In this document: piece after piece, positions 7,754 through 16,759 of the stretch
Numbering within the stretch: position 1 is the first letter of the stretch
How the letters are laid out: every line of letters starts with the position of its first letter
Source: Alteromonadaceae bacterium
GTDB lineage: Bacteria > Pseudomonadota > Gammaproteobacteria > Pseudomonadales > Oleiphilaceae
DNA: 24,251 bases
NCBI GenBank assembly: GCA_013393545.1
Contig: JABXHG010000587.1
Coordinates: forward strand, 1-24,251
Direction of reading: 5' to 3'
Made by a program: the position numbers and the translations under genes
Notes under the pieces: model-generated
The model's database searches: none
Told to the model about the DNA's origin: nothing
Seen by the model: the letters and a program-made list of their open reading frames with translations, nothing else

Positions 7754-8170
7754 TCAACGCGGCGCAGGGAAGTCGTCTATCAGATAGTGTTTAGCAGCCG
7801 CCACCTGCCGCTCACATCGTTCTCCGGTATAGTTCCGCAACCGAAACTCCTCAAGAGTATCATCTTCCCTCAGCACCAGATCGGTTCGATTTTCCATTAC
7901 CAGAACCGTGGCGATGGCAAGATCTTCTGAAGTCCAGCCAACCTCTTTCGTCTTGTCCAATAATTGAAAAGACAGATTGTTGTATATCTCGGCGGTTTCC
8001 TCATCGCTCTGATAAGTGTAGGCGGTGTCACCGCAAGCAGTGAGGTCCAGTTGAGTTGTCATGACCTCCCTCAATCGCTTATCAACGGTCAGTTCATCCG
8101 CCTGGACTACCTGCAAAGGCCATAGTGCCATCAGCGCAATTACCATTCTGCGGACAATACTATTCAACAT
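7754..8170 (-). CDS. Cassette copy B, gene 3: exported small protein of unknown family
   Basis: Paralogue of the protein ending at 6191; 138 residues with a signal peptide (1-24, cleavage after VQA, mature start DELTVDKRL). Cys46 and Cys119 are conserved and probably form a disulfide. The C-terminal half (GWTSEDLAIATVLVMENR, DDTLEEFRLRNYTGERC, RQVAAAKHYL) is the most conserved part. ATG at 8170 is preferred over the longer open frame from 8206 because it starts a clean signal peptide and overlaps the end of gene 2 by 11 bases, as in copy A. About 110 bp separate its stop from the copy A promoter; only a 5-bp GC stem (7733-7747) lies there, so read-through into copy A is possible. Confidence 0.8.
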   Translation of the reverse strand: MLNSIVRRMVIALMALWPLQVVQADELTVDKRLREVMTTQLDLTACGDTAYTYQSDEETAEIYNNLSFQLLDKTKEVGWTSEDLAIATVLVMENRTDLVLREDDTLEEFRLRNYTGERCERQVAAAKHYLIDDFPAPR

Positions 8171-8462
8171 CGCTGGTTCCTCTATTAGCTTGCTTTGGGC
8201 AGGCATTAACAGCTACCCAGTACCCGCCATGAAGCGGCAACGCAATGACAGGCCATATAGCGGCGGAGAGCCACAAGCTCAGCTCGGCACCAAAATAGCC
8301 AGCCATCATTGTGGCACTGATTGATATCAAAAAAGCACTCGTTGCGACGCAGCGACTCCATGCTGACCAGCCCCGGGCCAGCTTTCCGTTCGCTACGCCC
8401 CGGAGCAATGCAAAGAAAAAAAAGCTTCCTGCCAGGCCCGACCCGATCAAAATAACCAGCAT
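8160..8462 (-). CDS. Cassette copy B, gene 2: small three-helix membrane protein
   Basis: Paralogue of the protein at 6594-6896, exactly the same length (100 residues) and about half identical by eye. Three helices are predicted at about 2-20, 34-56 and 63-85; the first contains SGLAGSFFFFALL. Shared residues cluster at GKLxRxWxxWxRCVA between helices 1 and 2 and at LHGGYW at the end of helix 3. The start ATG at 8462 lies one base beyond the gene 1 stop, which suggests translational coupling; the open frame upstream to 8522 merely overlaps gene 1. Small membrane proteins of this sort can be immunity proteins, scaffold subunits or stress proteins, but nothing in the sequence decides between these. 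Confidence 0.78.
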   Translation of the reverse strand: MLVILIGSGLAGSFFFFALLRGVANGKLARGWSAWSRCVATSAFLISISATMMAGYFGAELSLWLSAAIWPVIALPLHGGYWVAVNACPKQANRGTSDVE

Positions 8463-8463
8463 G

Positions 8464-9123
8464 CTAAAGATCGCTATAAACCAGCAGCCCTCTGGCGGCC
8501 AGTTCACGGCGAGCTTTATCATGCTCGCCCTTGGCCATGATGTTGAGCCCGGAGATGACTATGAAGGTCGGTATGCTTGCTATTCCGAGTCCTTTGGCGA
8601 GTTTTTTCCCAAAACCCATGCGTTTCGCCACCTCCTGAACGAGGTTCGTGTCCTTGAGTATATCAATGGTATCTTGAGCCATGGCTCTGGGTCTGCCACG
8701 AGAGTATGCATAGACAGCACCAGCCACCGAACCCACAGTGAACTCGGGAAGACTTAGGGGGTTGAACTGCTCTGTAAACTCCAGTTTCCCCTTGGAGTAA
8801 TGAAAAAACTCCAACAATTCCTCATCAGATAACGACCACAAATGCCAGAAGTGTTGAACGCTCAAATCACTAATAAGCATTCGCAACTTTTGAAACAATA
8901 TACCTCTGGGAACGTTTTCAACGATGAGCCGATTTACAGCTACCCGATCAGCCGGCTCCAGATGGCGGAAGACAGCTATACCGTTCAGGATGGGCCTATA
9001 GATCTCCGGCGAGGCACCAATCTGCTCTTTATACGGCCCCAACCCCATCAGGTCGGCCAATGCCAGAAGCGGGGCGTTGTTGAAGTCAGCGGCCACATAA
9101 CGTTCGGTTGCTGGTGCTGTCAT
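8464..9123 (-). CDS. Cassette copy B, gene 1: unknown 219-residue protein
   Basis: Paralogue of the protein at 6898-7554, about two thirds identical by eye, with one extra proline near residue 72. No recognised domain. N-terminal block ADFNNAPLLALADLMGLG (12-29) and C-terminal block with a hydrophobic stretch at about 178-196 (IASIPTFIVISGLNIM) and charged tail AKGEHDKARRELAARGLLVYSDL are almost invariant. The central part is aromatic-rich (HFWHLWSLSDEELLEFFHYS at 91-110). AAGGA at 9131-9135 is a good ribosome site for ATG at 9123. It is the first gene after the stronger of the two cassette promoters. The low GC (24 of 60 bases at 8821-8880) contrasts with the core genes and suggests acquisition by transfer. 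Confidence 0.82.
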   Translation of the reverse strand: MTAPATERYVAADFNNAPLLALADLMGLGPYKEQIGASPEIYRPILNGIAVFRHLEPADRVAVNRLIVENVPRGILFQKLRMLISDLSVQHFWHLWSLSDEELLEFFHYSKGKLEFTEQFNPLSLPEFTVGSVAGAVYAYSRGRPRAMAQDTIDILKDTNLVQEVAKRMGFGKKLAKGLGIASIPTFIVISGLNIMAKGEHDKARRELAARGLLVYSDL

Positions 9124-9183
9124 TACACGATCCTTGTCTTTGGCAGGTTTGACATTCCGATGTCATTAGTAATTTCCGCATGA

Positions 9184-9212
9184 ATAATCAGTGAACGGGT
9201 GTGCCTTGTCAA
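9184..9212 (-). promoter_or_regulatory. Promoter of cassette copy B
   Basis: On the minus strand a perfect -35 TTGACA (9207-9212) and a good -10 GATTAT (9184-9189) are separated by exactly 17 bases, giving an expected start near 9177 and a leader of about 55 bases. It is homologous to the copy A promoter. Confidence 0.7.
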
Positions 9213-9442
9213 CTGTCATCCGCGCATACACGAGAAATACCCCCAAGTTCCTCAGCATGAACAGAGCTACATTAACACTCCATGCCATTGCTCATGCTTG
9301 GCTAGCATCGCGCTCGGACCGTCAAATCAAGGGTAGCAAGCCCTCAGCCCAAGCTTGTGTCATCAACATTGATGTGTCCAGACGATATCTAAAGCGGAAA
9401 AAAGGAAGGTTCATCGCGGATTAGCGGGAAAAGAAAGGGCCG
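9213..9442. other. Gene-free stretch at the right edge of the insert
   Basis: About 230 bases upstream of the copy B promoter with intermediate composition. The open frame at 9191-9424 on the plus strand has no ribosome site and no recognisable product, and it crosses the promoter of the opposite strand, so I do not call it. I see no tRNA, direct-repeat attachment site or integrase remnant. Similarity between the upstream regions of copies A and B stops roughly 25 bases beyond the TTGACA box. Confidence 0.5.
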
Positions 9443-9498
9443 GGCTGGGAGCGCCGAAACTGTCAGAAAACAGGGTTTTCGTTTCGGCACCCCTAGCC
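9443..9498 (-). terminator. Long stem-loop, probable terminator of the prlC-yheV transcript
   Basis: GCCGAAAC (9453-9460) pairs with GTTTCGGC (9481-9488); inside it GAAAAC (9466-9471) pairs with GTTTTC (9475-9480) after a 5-base bulge; outside it GGCTGGG (9443-9449) pairs with CCTAGCC-type bases to 9498 with two mismatches. On the minus strand the structure starts 40 bases after the yheV-like stop and is followed by a pyrimidine-rich run containing TTTCTTTT, fitting an intrinsic terminator. Confidence 0.55.
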
Positions 9499-9537
9499 AT
9501 GCTCTTGAAGCCTGCATAAATCTCAAGCGACCGAAGG

Positions 9538-9792
9538 TCATTCATCGTCTTGGCTGGATTTGAAGAACACCACCTGCTTGACCGTGTGGTCGTCCTTGTT
9601 ATCGCGCTGGTTCACCCGCGTTTCCAGTTCGGGATTCGCCGGCTGCTCCTGATCCGACATGGCATCAGTGAAGCCACAGGCCACGCACTCGCGTATCTGC
9701 TCGTCGTTGTCATCGGTGAACATCATGATCTTGTCCATCTCGGCACAACGTGGGCAGACGGCACCGGCGATGAAACGTTTGGGACTTGCCAT
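9538..9792 (-). CDS. yheV: YheV-family putative zinc-ribbon protein
   Basis: An 84-residue protein with two CxxC pairs, Cys13-Cys16 (AVCPRCAEMDKIMMF) and Cys36-Cys39 (RECVACGFTD), the treble expected of a zinc ribbon in the YheV family of putative metal-binding proteins. The lysine- and acid-rich C-terminus (VNQRDNKDDHTVKQVVFFK) also fits that family. Its function is not known. It lies 56 bases downstream of prlC on the same strand, a pairing I recall in pseudomonads, and is probably co-transcribed with it. The symbol is by family resemblance only. A long stem-loop follows the stop. Confidence 0.85.
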   Translation of the reverse strand: MASPKRFIAGAVCPRCAEMDKIMMFTDDNDEQIRECVACGFTDAMSDQEQPANPELETRVNQRDNKDDHTVKQVVFFKSSQDDE

Positions 9793-9848
9793 AATTCAAC
9801 TCCACATTGGGTACCCGGTCATCCTTACGATAACCCGGGGCCATTGTA

Positions 9849-11903
9849 TCAGGCGGCGCTATCGGAGTTACCGCTGATACCCGTTTGTTTGAGCAGCGCA
9901 TCCACTTCCGGTTCCCGGCCCCGGAACGCCTTGAACAGCTCCATGGGCTCCTGGGAACCGCCTTTCTCCAGGATGTTGGCCAGGAAGGCTTCGCCGGTTT
10001 CCGGATGAAAGATGCCCTTTTCCTCGAACAGGGAGAAGGCATCCGCCGCCAGCACTTCGGCCCACTTGTAGCTGTAATAGCCCGCGGCGTAAGCACCAGC
10101 GAAGATGTGGGAGAAGGCGTTGGGGAAGCGGTTGAATTCCGGCGCTTCGATCACCGCGAACTCTTCCCGCACCTTGCGGTGCATGTCCAGCGGGTTGGTG
10201 GGTGCTTCCTCGGTGCATTCCGCGTGCAGGCGGAAATCGAACAGGGAGAACTCCAGCTGGCGCACCATCCCCATGCCAGACTGGAAGTTCTTCGCCGCCA
10301 GCAGCTTGTCCAGCAGGTCTTCCGGCAGCGGCTCGCCGGTTTCGTGGTGGCTGGCGATCAGAGCGGGGGATTCGGGGTCCCAGCACCAGTTTTCCAGGAG
10401 CTGGCTGCGCAGCTCCACCGCGTCCCAGGCCACACCGTTGATGCCGGACACGTCCATCACGTCCACCTGGGTGAGCATATGGTGCAAACCGTGACCGAAC
10501 TCGTGGAACAGGGTGGTGACCTCGTCGTGGGTGAGCAGCGATGGCTTGCCCTTCACCGGCGGGGTGAAGTTGCAGGTCAGGAAGGCCACCGGCAGCTGCA
10601 GCTGGCCACGCTGATTGCGCCAGCGCACTCGACAGTCGGCCATCCAGGCACCACCACGCTTGCCCTGGCGAGCGTAAGGGTCGAGGTAGAACCAAGCCAC
10701 CGGCTCGCCATCGCGGCTGATGCAATAGGCCTTCGCATCGGCGTGCCAGGTTTCTACTTCCGGCTTTTCTTCAATCTGCACGTTGAACAGCCGCTCGGCG
10801 ACGCTGAACAGGCCGCCAACCACCTTGTCCGCCGGGAACCAGGGGCGCAGGGTTTCCGGGGAGATGTCGTAGCGCTTCTGGCGCAGCTTTTCGCTGTAGT
10901 AGCCCACGTCCCAGGCCTGCAGTTCGTCAACACTATGCTCGTCTTTGGCGAAGGCCTGCAATTCTGCAAACTCCTTCTCAGCCTGGGGCTTGGATTTGGC
11001 CGCCAGCTGGTTCAGGAAATCCAGCACTTCCTCGACGCTGCGGGCCATTTTGGTGGCCAGCGACAGCTCCGCGTAGTTATCAAAGCCCAGCAATTTGGCC
11101 ATGGCGTGGCGACGCTTGAGGATTTCCGCCATCACCGGCGTGTTGTCCCAGGTGCCGGCATCCGGGCCCTGGTCCGAGGCGCGGGTGACGAAGGCTTCGT
11201 AGACTTCCCGGCGCAGGTCACGGTTATCGCCATAGGTCATCACCGGAAAGAAACTGGGGAAATCCAGGGTGATCACGTAGCCATCCAGCTCTTTCTGCTC
11301 GGCCGCCTGTTTCGCGCCTTCGATAGCCGTTTCCGGCAGGCCGGCCAATTCGTTCACATCGGTGATGTGCTTGTACCAGTGCTGAGTGGCGTCCAGCACG
11401 TTATCGCTGAACTTGTTGGACAGATCCGCAAGCTCGCGGGACAACTCCGCATACTGCTTCTTCTGCTCTTCGGGTAGGTCGACACCACCCAGTCGGAAAT
11501 CCCGCAGGGTGTTCTCAATGGCCTTGCGCTGGGCTTCGCTGAGCTCGCCAAAATCCTCCCGCGCCGCCAGCTTCTTGTAGGCGTCGCACAACTCGGCGTT
11601 CTGGCTGATCTCGGTGCTGTACTCGGTCAGCTTTTCCAGGCAATTCTTGTACACCTTGCGCAAGTCGTCGTTGTTGGCCACGCCATTAAGGTGACAGATC
11701 ACCGACCAGGCGTTAGCCAGTTTGTTCTCCATCGCCTGCATGGGCTGGACCAGCGTGTCCCAGGTGGGATCGTCCTGCTGGGCCAGCTGGGGAATTTTCA
11801 TGCGGTTTTCGCTGAGAATCTGGTCAATCGCCGGTTCCATGTGTTCCACACGGACATGATCAAATTTCGGCAGCAGATCGTCGGTTAAAAGCGGGTTGTT
11901 CAT
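9849..11903 (-). CDS. prlC: Oligopeptidase A (M3 family zinc metallopeptidase)
   Basis: A 684-residue cytoplasmic thimet-oligopeptidase-family enzyme that degrades short peptides, including cleaved signal peptides. The zinc motif HEFGH is at 467-471 (LFHEFGHGLHHML), and the third ligand Glu497 lies in WDAVELRSQLLENW; the arginine after EL replaces the proline I remember from other members (ELPSQ). N-terminal helical domain and the C-terminal block HIFAGAYAAGYYSYKWAEVLAADAF are typical. Length is normal for the family (about 680). The start ATG at 11903 is preceded by AGAAGGG. Upstream, towards the divergent carbonic-anhydrase gene, lies a 200-bp palindromic element. yheV follows on the same strand. 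Confidence 0.96.
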   Translation of the reverse strand: MNNPLLTDDLLPKFDHVRVEHMEPAIDQILSENRMKIPQLAQQDDPTWDTLVQPMQAMENKLANAWSVICHLNGVANNDDLRKVYKNCLEKLTEYSTEISQNAELCDAYKKLAAREDFGELSEAQRKAIENTLRDFRLGGVDLPEEQKKQYAELSRELADLSNKFSDNVLDATQHWYKHITDVNELAGLPETAIEGAKQAAEQKELDGYVITLDFPSFFPVMTYGDNRDLRREVYEAFVTRASDQGPDAGTWDNTPVMAEILKRRHAMAKLLGFDNYAELSLATKMARSVEEVLDFLNQLAAKSKPQAEKEFAELQAFAKDEHSVDELQAWDVGYYSEKLRQKRYDISPETLRPWFPADKVVGGLFSVAERLFNVQIEEKPEVETWHADAKAYCISRDGEPVAWFYLDPYARQGKRGGAWMADCRVRWRNQRGQLQLPVAFLTCNFTPPVKGKPSLLTHDEVTTLFHEFGHGLHHMLTQVDVMDVSGINGVAWDAVELRSQLLENWCWDPESPALIASHHETGEPLPEDLLDKLLAAKNFQSGMGMVRQLEFSLFDFRLHAECTEEAPTNPLDMHRKVREEFAVIEAPEFNRFPNAFSHIFAGAYAAGYYSYKWAEVLAADAFSLFEEKGIFHPETGEAFLANILEKGGSQEPMELFKAFRGREPEVDALLKQTGISGNSDSAA

Positions 11904-11963
11904 ATAAAGCCCTTCTCAGCTATTCGTGTTTGAGGTAGCTTCCCGGTATAAAACATTGGGGAA

Positions 11964-12163
11964 GTGCATCTGGGGGTAGGCCTTTCCAAAAAGCGCTCCT
12001 GGCGGCCCATCCATGGGTCGCTTGTCTTCCGCCTCGCTGCGCTTATTGCTCCTGCGTCGCGCAGCGAGTCCAGGACTGGCCATCCTTGGCCAGCCCGTGA
12101 AGAGCTACTCGCTCTTCACCCATGGCTCCACAAATTTTTGGAAAGGCCTACCCCCAGCTGCAC
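11964..12163. repeat. Palindrome-rich MITE-like element with 23-bp terminal inverted repeats
   Basis: The 23 bases at 11970-11992 and 12135-12157 are perfect inverted repeats (core GGGGGTAGGCCTTTCCAAAA), and pairing continues outward with one mismatch to 11964 and 12163. Inside are further perfect stems: CTCGCTGCGC 12033-12042 with 12059-12068; CTGGCC 12076-12081 with 12088-12093; GTGAAGAGC 12097-12105 with 12111-12119; and CCCAT/ATGGG at 12006-12017. There is no coding content I believe. The arrangement is that of a miniature inverted-repeat element or a large intergenic repeat. No target-site duplication is obvious. It lies between two divergent start codons, 60 bp before prlC and 35 bp before the carbonic-anhydrase gene. 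Confidence 0.7.
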
Positions 12164-12198
12164 CGCAACCACCGGGCATATTCGATAAGGTATACATA

Positions 12199-12738
12199 AT
12201 GACGAATGTACGAACACACAAGGGTATCACACCACAATTTGGCGAACGCTCGTGGGTGGACGAAAGCGCCGTGGTCATCGGCGATGTGCAGATGGGCGAG
12301 GACTGCTCGGTCTGGCCGATGACCGTGATCCGTGGCGATATGCACAAAATCCGCATTGGCAGCCGTTGCAGCATCCAGGACGGCTCGGTGCTGCACATTA
12401 CCCACGCCAGCGACTACAACCCCGGCGGCTGGCCGCTGATCCTGGGTGACGACGTGACCGTGGGCCACAAGGCCCTGCTGCACGGCTGCACCATCGGCAG
12501 CCGCGTGCTGGTCGGCATGGGCTGCACCGTGATGGATGGCGCCGTGGTGGAAGACGAAGTGATCATCGCCGCCGGTACTCTGGTACCCCCCGGCAAGAAA
12601 CTGGAATCCGGTTACCTGTACGTGGGGTCGCCGTGCAAACAGGCCCGGGCGCTGACCGACAAGGAAAAAACTTTCTTTAAATACACGGCCGCCAACTACG
12701 TCAAACTCAAGGACGAGTATCTGAACGACAGCCAGTAA
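12199..12738 (+). CDS. yrdA: Gamma-class carbonic anhydrase-like protein (YrdA type)
   Basis: A 179-residue left-handed beta-helix protein of hexapeptide repeats. It follows E. coli YrdA closely (VVIGDVQMGEDCSVWPMTVIRGD, IQDGSVLHITH, NPGGWPLILGDDVTVGHKALLHGCTIGSRVLVGMG, ESGYLYVGSPCKQARALTDKEK). Zinc ligands by analogy with Cam are His66 or His69, His90 and His95; Arg45 and Asp47, and Gln60-Asp61, are also conserved. Many YrdA-type proteins show little or no carbonic anhydrase activity, so the enzyme label is tentative. The open frame continues upstream to 12013 but that runs through the palindromic repeat; ATG at 12199 with AAGG at 12187-12190 is the start. The convergent pomB-like gene ends eight bases beyond its stop. 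Confidence 0.92.
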   Translation: MTNVRTHKGITPQFGERSWVDESAVVIGDVQMGEDCSVWPMTVIRGDMHKIRIGSRCSIQDGSVLHITHASDYNPGGWPLILGDDVTVGHKALLHGCTIGSRVLVGMGCTVMDGAVVEDEVIIAAGTLVPPGKKLESGYLYVGSPCKQARALTDKEKTFFKYTAANYVKLKDEYLNDSQ

Positions 12739-12746
12739 GCGCTTGC

Positions 12747-13586
12747 TCAGGGCAGGATTTCGATCGGCAGATCCCGGGTCGGGGCGTCTTCGTCGCACTC
12801 CGGTTCACGAATGGAAATTTCCACCCGCCGGTTGAGCGCCCGGTTTTCGGCCGTGTTGTTGGGAGCCAGCGGCTTGGTTTCCGCCCGGCCGGCAGCCACC
12901 ACGCGATCGGCGGGAATATCCCGGTTCAACACCAGTTCATGCACCACCGAAACCGCACGGGCCGCTGACAAATCCCAGTTTGAGCGGTACTGGCTGCTGG
13001 AGATGGGCCGGTCATCGGTATGGCCGGACACGACAATATTACCGCTGCAGTTACCCACCACTTCCACCACCCGCTCGATGATCGGAATCATCTCCGGCTT
13101 GATGGTGGCATCGCCAGACGGAAACGTGGCGTCTTCGGAGAATCGGATCACTACCTGATCCTTGTCGTAGTTCACATGCAGCGCGTCCGAAGCCACTTCC
13201 GCTTCGAGTTCCTGGATCAGCCGCTGGGCAAGATCCAGCACCCCACCGGGAATCTGGTTGGTTTCCGACGAGTCTTCGGTGCGTTCATCGATGAATTCCG
13301 GCTCGGTCTGCAGGCTGTCCGTGGGCTCGGGGAGGGATACGCTGTCGGACTGGGCCGGGCTGATGGGAGAACCACCCACATCTTCCCCAACCACATTCGC
13401 GGTTCCACCCAGTGCCATCGACATGGAATTGGCCATGGACCGGTATTTCTCGATGTCCATTTCCGCGAACGACAGCAGCAGGATGAAAAACGTCAACAGC
13501 AGGGTGGCCAGATCGGCAAAGGTGACGATCCAGTCCGGATTGCCGTTTTTCTGGGCTTTCTTCGGTTTTGGCCGAAACGCTCGCAA
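12747..13586 (-). CDS. pomB: Flagellar stator protein, MotB/PomB type
   Basis: A 279-residue protein: short basic cytoplasmic N-terminus, a single membrane helix at about 20-42 with the essential ion-binding Asp25 in PDWIVTFADLATLLLTFF, an acidic linker (about 60-115), and a C-terminal OmpA/MotB peptidoglycan-binding domain with GHTDDRPI (188-195), NWDLSAARA (203-211) and NRRVEI (252-257). Together with the MotA-type partner it forms the ion-conducting stator that anchors to the cell wall and drives flagellar rotation. It starts two bases after the pomA-like stop. The PDWIVTFADLATLLLTFFILLLSF form resembles sodium-driven PomB sets more than E. coli MotB, but ion choice is not decided by sequence alone. 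Confidence 0.9.
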   Translation of the reverse strand: MRAFRPKPKKAQKNGNPDWIVTFADLATLLLTFFILLLSFAEMDIEKYRSMANSMSMALGGTANVVGEDVGGSPISPAQSDSVSLPEPTDSLQTEPEFIDERTEDSSETNQIPGGVLDLAQRLIQELEAEVASDALHVNYDKDQVVIRFSEDATFPSGDATIKPEMIPIIERVVEVVGNCSGNIVVSGHTDDRPISSSQYRSNWDLSAARAVSVVHELVLNRDIPADRVVAAGRAETKPLAPNNTAENRALNRRVEISIREPECDEDAPTRDLPIEILP

Positions 13587-13588
13587 AG

Positions 13589-14362
13589 CTAGGCCTCCTG
13601 CTGCTCGTCCAGCTTGGCTCGGTGTTCCGGCGTGACATAAGACGACAGGATTTCAGTCATAACCCGCGGGTTTTCACCGCGCATGATGCTCTTGATCGAG
13701 GTAATGATCAGCATCTGGTTGCGATATTCGTCTTCGGCCTTGAGTTTCAGCTTTTCCGCAAGGGGAAGGGCAATCAGCTGGGCGATAAACGAGCCATAAA
13801 GCGTGGTCAGCAGGGCGATGGCCATGGCCGGGCCGATGGTGGACGGATCATCCAGGGTTTTCAGCATTTGTACCAGACCCACCAGCGTACCGAGCATACC
13901 GATCGCCGGGGCCGATTCGCCAATACCACTGAAGATCCGCTGAGCCACGTCGTAGCGTTCCGCTGTCTGGTCGCTTTCCTGATAGAGCGCCTCTTCCACG
14001 GTTTCCGGCGGGTGACCATCCACACACAGGTTGATGGCCTTTTTCAGAAACTCGTCCTCGGTTTCGTGGTTCTCCAGCCCCAGCAGACCTTCCTTGCGAA
14101 CGATCCGGCCCAGGGTGGCGGTTTCACGAATCAGCTCAACCGGGCGCGCCAGATGGTCGGTGAAGGTGGCTTTCATCGCCAGTTTGAAAGAGCTGGCCAC
14201 GGTCGCCATACGGAATTTGATCAGGGTTACGGCAAAAGTGCCGCCCACCACGATGGCCAGGCCCGGCACATTCAGGAAAGTGGTTATGCTGGCATCCGAG
14301 ATCATGGCAAGGATGACAATGAGAATCCCGGCCAGTAGCCCGACAAGCGTAAGAATATCCAT
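13589..14362 (-). CDS. pomA: Flagellar stator protein, MotA/PomA type
   Basis: A 257-residue four-helix membrane protein of the MotA/TolQ/ExbB family. Helices at about 3-22, 30-50, 150-172 and 178-203; the family signature APAIGMLGTLVGLVQML spans 151-167, and the cytoplasmic loop carries the charged residues RKEGLLGLE (89-97) that interact with FliG in relatives. It begins MDILTLVGLLAGI like PomA proteins. It sits 31 bases after aroE and directly before the pomB-like gene, at the end of a housekeeping run (dprA, tsaC, hemF, aroE), rather than in a flagellar cluster. A small GGCCC/GGGCC stem lies in the gap after aroE. Confidence 0.9.
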   Translation of the reverse strand: MDILTLVGLLAGILIVILAMISDASITTFLNVPGLAIVVGGTFAVTLIKFRMATVASSFKLAMKATFTDHLARPVELIRETATLGRIVRKEGLLGLENHETEDEFLKKAINLCVDGHPPETVEEALYQESDQTAERYDVAQRIFSGIGESAPAIGMLGTLVGLVQMLKTLDDPSTIGPAMAIALLTTLYGSFIAQLIALPLAEKLKLKAEDEYRNQMLIITSIKSIMRGENPRVMTEILSSYVTPEHRAKLDEQQEA

Positions 14363-14393
14363 GAACAGCCCTTTTCAGCTGGCCCGTCGGGCC

Positions 14394-16721
<2,328 letters not shown>

Positions 16722-16759
16722 ATCTCGTTGCACCCTGAAATCTGGACGGGATGCACGGC

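Noticed and set aside
7661..7930. 89-residue plus-strand open frame across the gap between cassette copies
   Set aside because: It is mostly antisense to gene 3 of copy B and has no ribosome site.
9191..9424. 77-residue open frame upstream of cassette copy B
   Set aside because: Overlaps the opposite-strand promoter, lacks a ribosome site and has no coding-like composition.
6141..9498. CRISPR array, prophage or integrative element with integrase
   Set aside because: No short regularly spaced direct repeats, no integrase, transposase or tRNA gene, and no phage structural genes in the insert.
9885..11477. 530-residue open frame on the plus strand opposite prlC
   Set aside because: Antisense shadow of a GC-rich gene; no domain, no ribosome site, and prlC is unmistakable on the other strand.
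12013..12198. 62-residue N-terminal extension of the carbonic anhydrase-like protein
   Set aside because: It would run through the palindromic repeat; similarity to YrdA begins at the ATG at 12199, which has a ribosome site.
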